Assembly (NCBI GenBank): GCA_964017185.1
Contig: OZ024875.1
Span: 65,095,043 to 65,159,042, forward strand
Reading direction: 5' to 3'
From: Rugalucina vietnamica
Lineage: Eukaryota > Mollusca > Bivalvia > Lucinida > Lucinidae
DNA: 64,000 nt
In this document: in pieces, positions 63,091 to 64,000 of the stretch
How the letters are laid out: each line of letters starts with the position of its first letter
How positions within the stretch are numbered: the stretch's first letter is position 1
The notes under the pieces: generated by a model
Told to the model about the DNA's origin: nothing
Databases searched by the model: none
The model's input: the letters and a program-made list of their open reading frames with translations, nothing else
Made by a program: the position numbers and the translations under genes

Positions 63091-63480
63091 CGGCTAACAA
63101 ACCTTTAAATGCGTAACCGCGGTTACGAAAAGAAATCCGATTCATGTCCTTCCGGTTTCGCATCAGATGACCAACAAAAGGTAAACAAACTTTTGCAGCT
63201 CGTGTTTCCGAGTAAAATATTTCGATTCGAAGACAAATATTATAAATCTCGCAATGCTATTTTATTAGTTAGACCTTGCTATATTTGGACCCCAAAGGAT
63301 TTCCAGAAAATTTTCTTTATAATCATGATTTTTATTCCCTACCCCAAAACACATGTTGGGATTGCATTGTACACAACGAAAATGTGGGTCAGTCGCAGGG
63401 ATATTTTTAGATTTCCGCTCATTACGTCCATATTAACGGAAAGCAGTACAGTGCGCAGATGATTTTAACATTGTGTGAGG
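63091..63480. other. CpG-containing block with an unassigned ORF
   Basis: aatgcgtaaccgcggttacg palindrome and several CpGs set this apart from the AT-rich flank. A + strand ORF (63109-63462, 117 codons) starts MRNRGYEKKSDSCPSGFASD and has an internal GT (aaaaggtaaac). No homology recognised; it may be a promoter-proximal region or chance. Confidence 0.35.
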
Positions 63481-64000
63481 TCTGGTGACCGTTTCGTTGC
63501 CTCTGGCTAATGCATTCTGTGCATATGTGGTTAAAAGCTGTGTCAACATTTCGGTTACGAATTTAATCATTAGAATGATAGCAATATAGTCATTATAGAA
63601 CACATGTATTAAAGTTTTTTTTTTTTTTTGTTAATTGTTTACGCTGAAGATTATTGTCATATTCTCTCGTCCTTTCTTAATTGTTGCTCACTTTGTGATA
63701 TTTGCAGTGAAAATGTTTGATATAAAATAACACAAACTGTCTATGAAATACATGTAATACAATAGTTCACATGCATGATATTCCTGTTCATGAAGACAAT
63801 TTACAGCATTCTGTATACTTTAATTTGTTTTTTCTTAGTTTTATGTCTTTCAAAACGCTTTACAGGGAAATAAATACCATAACTTAAACAGGTTGAGGTT
63901 TTCAAACGTATCTTGAAATATATCATTCATATTTTAATGATTAAATGCGTACCCATCTTTTCCTTCCCTTCAAATCGATAATGACGGGCACTAACACAAC
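63481..64000. other. AT-rich sequence, nothing recognised
   Basis: Presumed continuing intron of the unknown gene; a T run at about 63616-63630. Confidence 0.5.

Noticed and set aside
1-64000. LTR retroelements, retroviral or Polinton remains, toxin genes
   Set aside because: Looked for protease, reverse transcriptase, integrase, capsid and long terminal repeats; nothing recognisable beyond one LINE 3' fragment.

Overview
The window is intron-rich animal DNA, most likely from a bivalve mollusc. The case for a bivalve is its repeats: Helitron-like elements built from a tetranucleotide microsatellite plus ~150-300 bp core repeats (the plan of the 'pearl' elements described from oysters), tRNA-headed SINEs, and dense short inverted-repeat elements. 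The species is not identified. I saw no prokaryotic genes, CRISPR, rRNA, functional tRNA, LTR retroelement, retrovirus or Polinton.

Region 1 (1839 to about 24180, + strand) carries the 3' part of the nonsense-mediated decay factor UPF2. I could place 21 exons by recalled homology to human UPF2. All 20 junctions keep the reading frame and give about 727 residues: the second and third MIF4G domains, an acidic linker and the UPF1-binding C-terminus. The first part of the gene lies upstream of the window. One intron uses a GC donor. The penultimate conserved exon has two decayed tandem copies in front of it. The last codons may come from one more small exon (24722-24731).

Region 2 (24182-41163) has no recognised coding exon apart from that possible terminal UPF2 exon. 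It holds the UPF2 3' flank, Helitron-like elements, SINEs, a 2.36 kb terminal-inverted-repeat (TIR) element and a LINE 3' fragment.

Region 3 (41164 to beyond 60948, + strand) has three exons in compatible phase: a start exon and two internal exons. Together they predict the first ~174 residues of an unrecognised protein. It starts MGQELS, an N-myristoylation-like motif, and a 9-codon upstream ORF ends 2 nt before the start codon. Its third exon is partly duplicated downstream, and the duplicate is split by a transposon.

The rest is mostly mobile DNA: about 34 copies of one ~235 bp foldback MITE (called A here) with 4-bp target duplications; other MITE families (B-I); four larger TIR elements, one 5.4 kb with PIF/Harbinger-like ends; at least eleven Helitron/Helentron-like elements or ends; and many SINEs. 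Nesting is common and gives several clean 'empty site' comparisons. I found no clearly new biological system. The strongest observations are the decayed UPF2 exon copies, two Helitron-like elements in one precise site of a foldback repeat with an empty copy nearby, and the uncharacterised myristoylation-motif gene.
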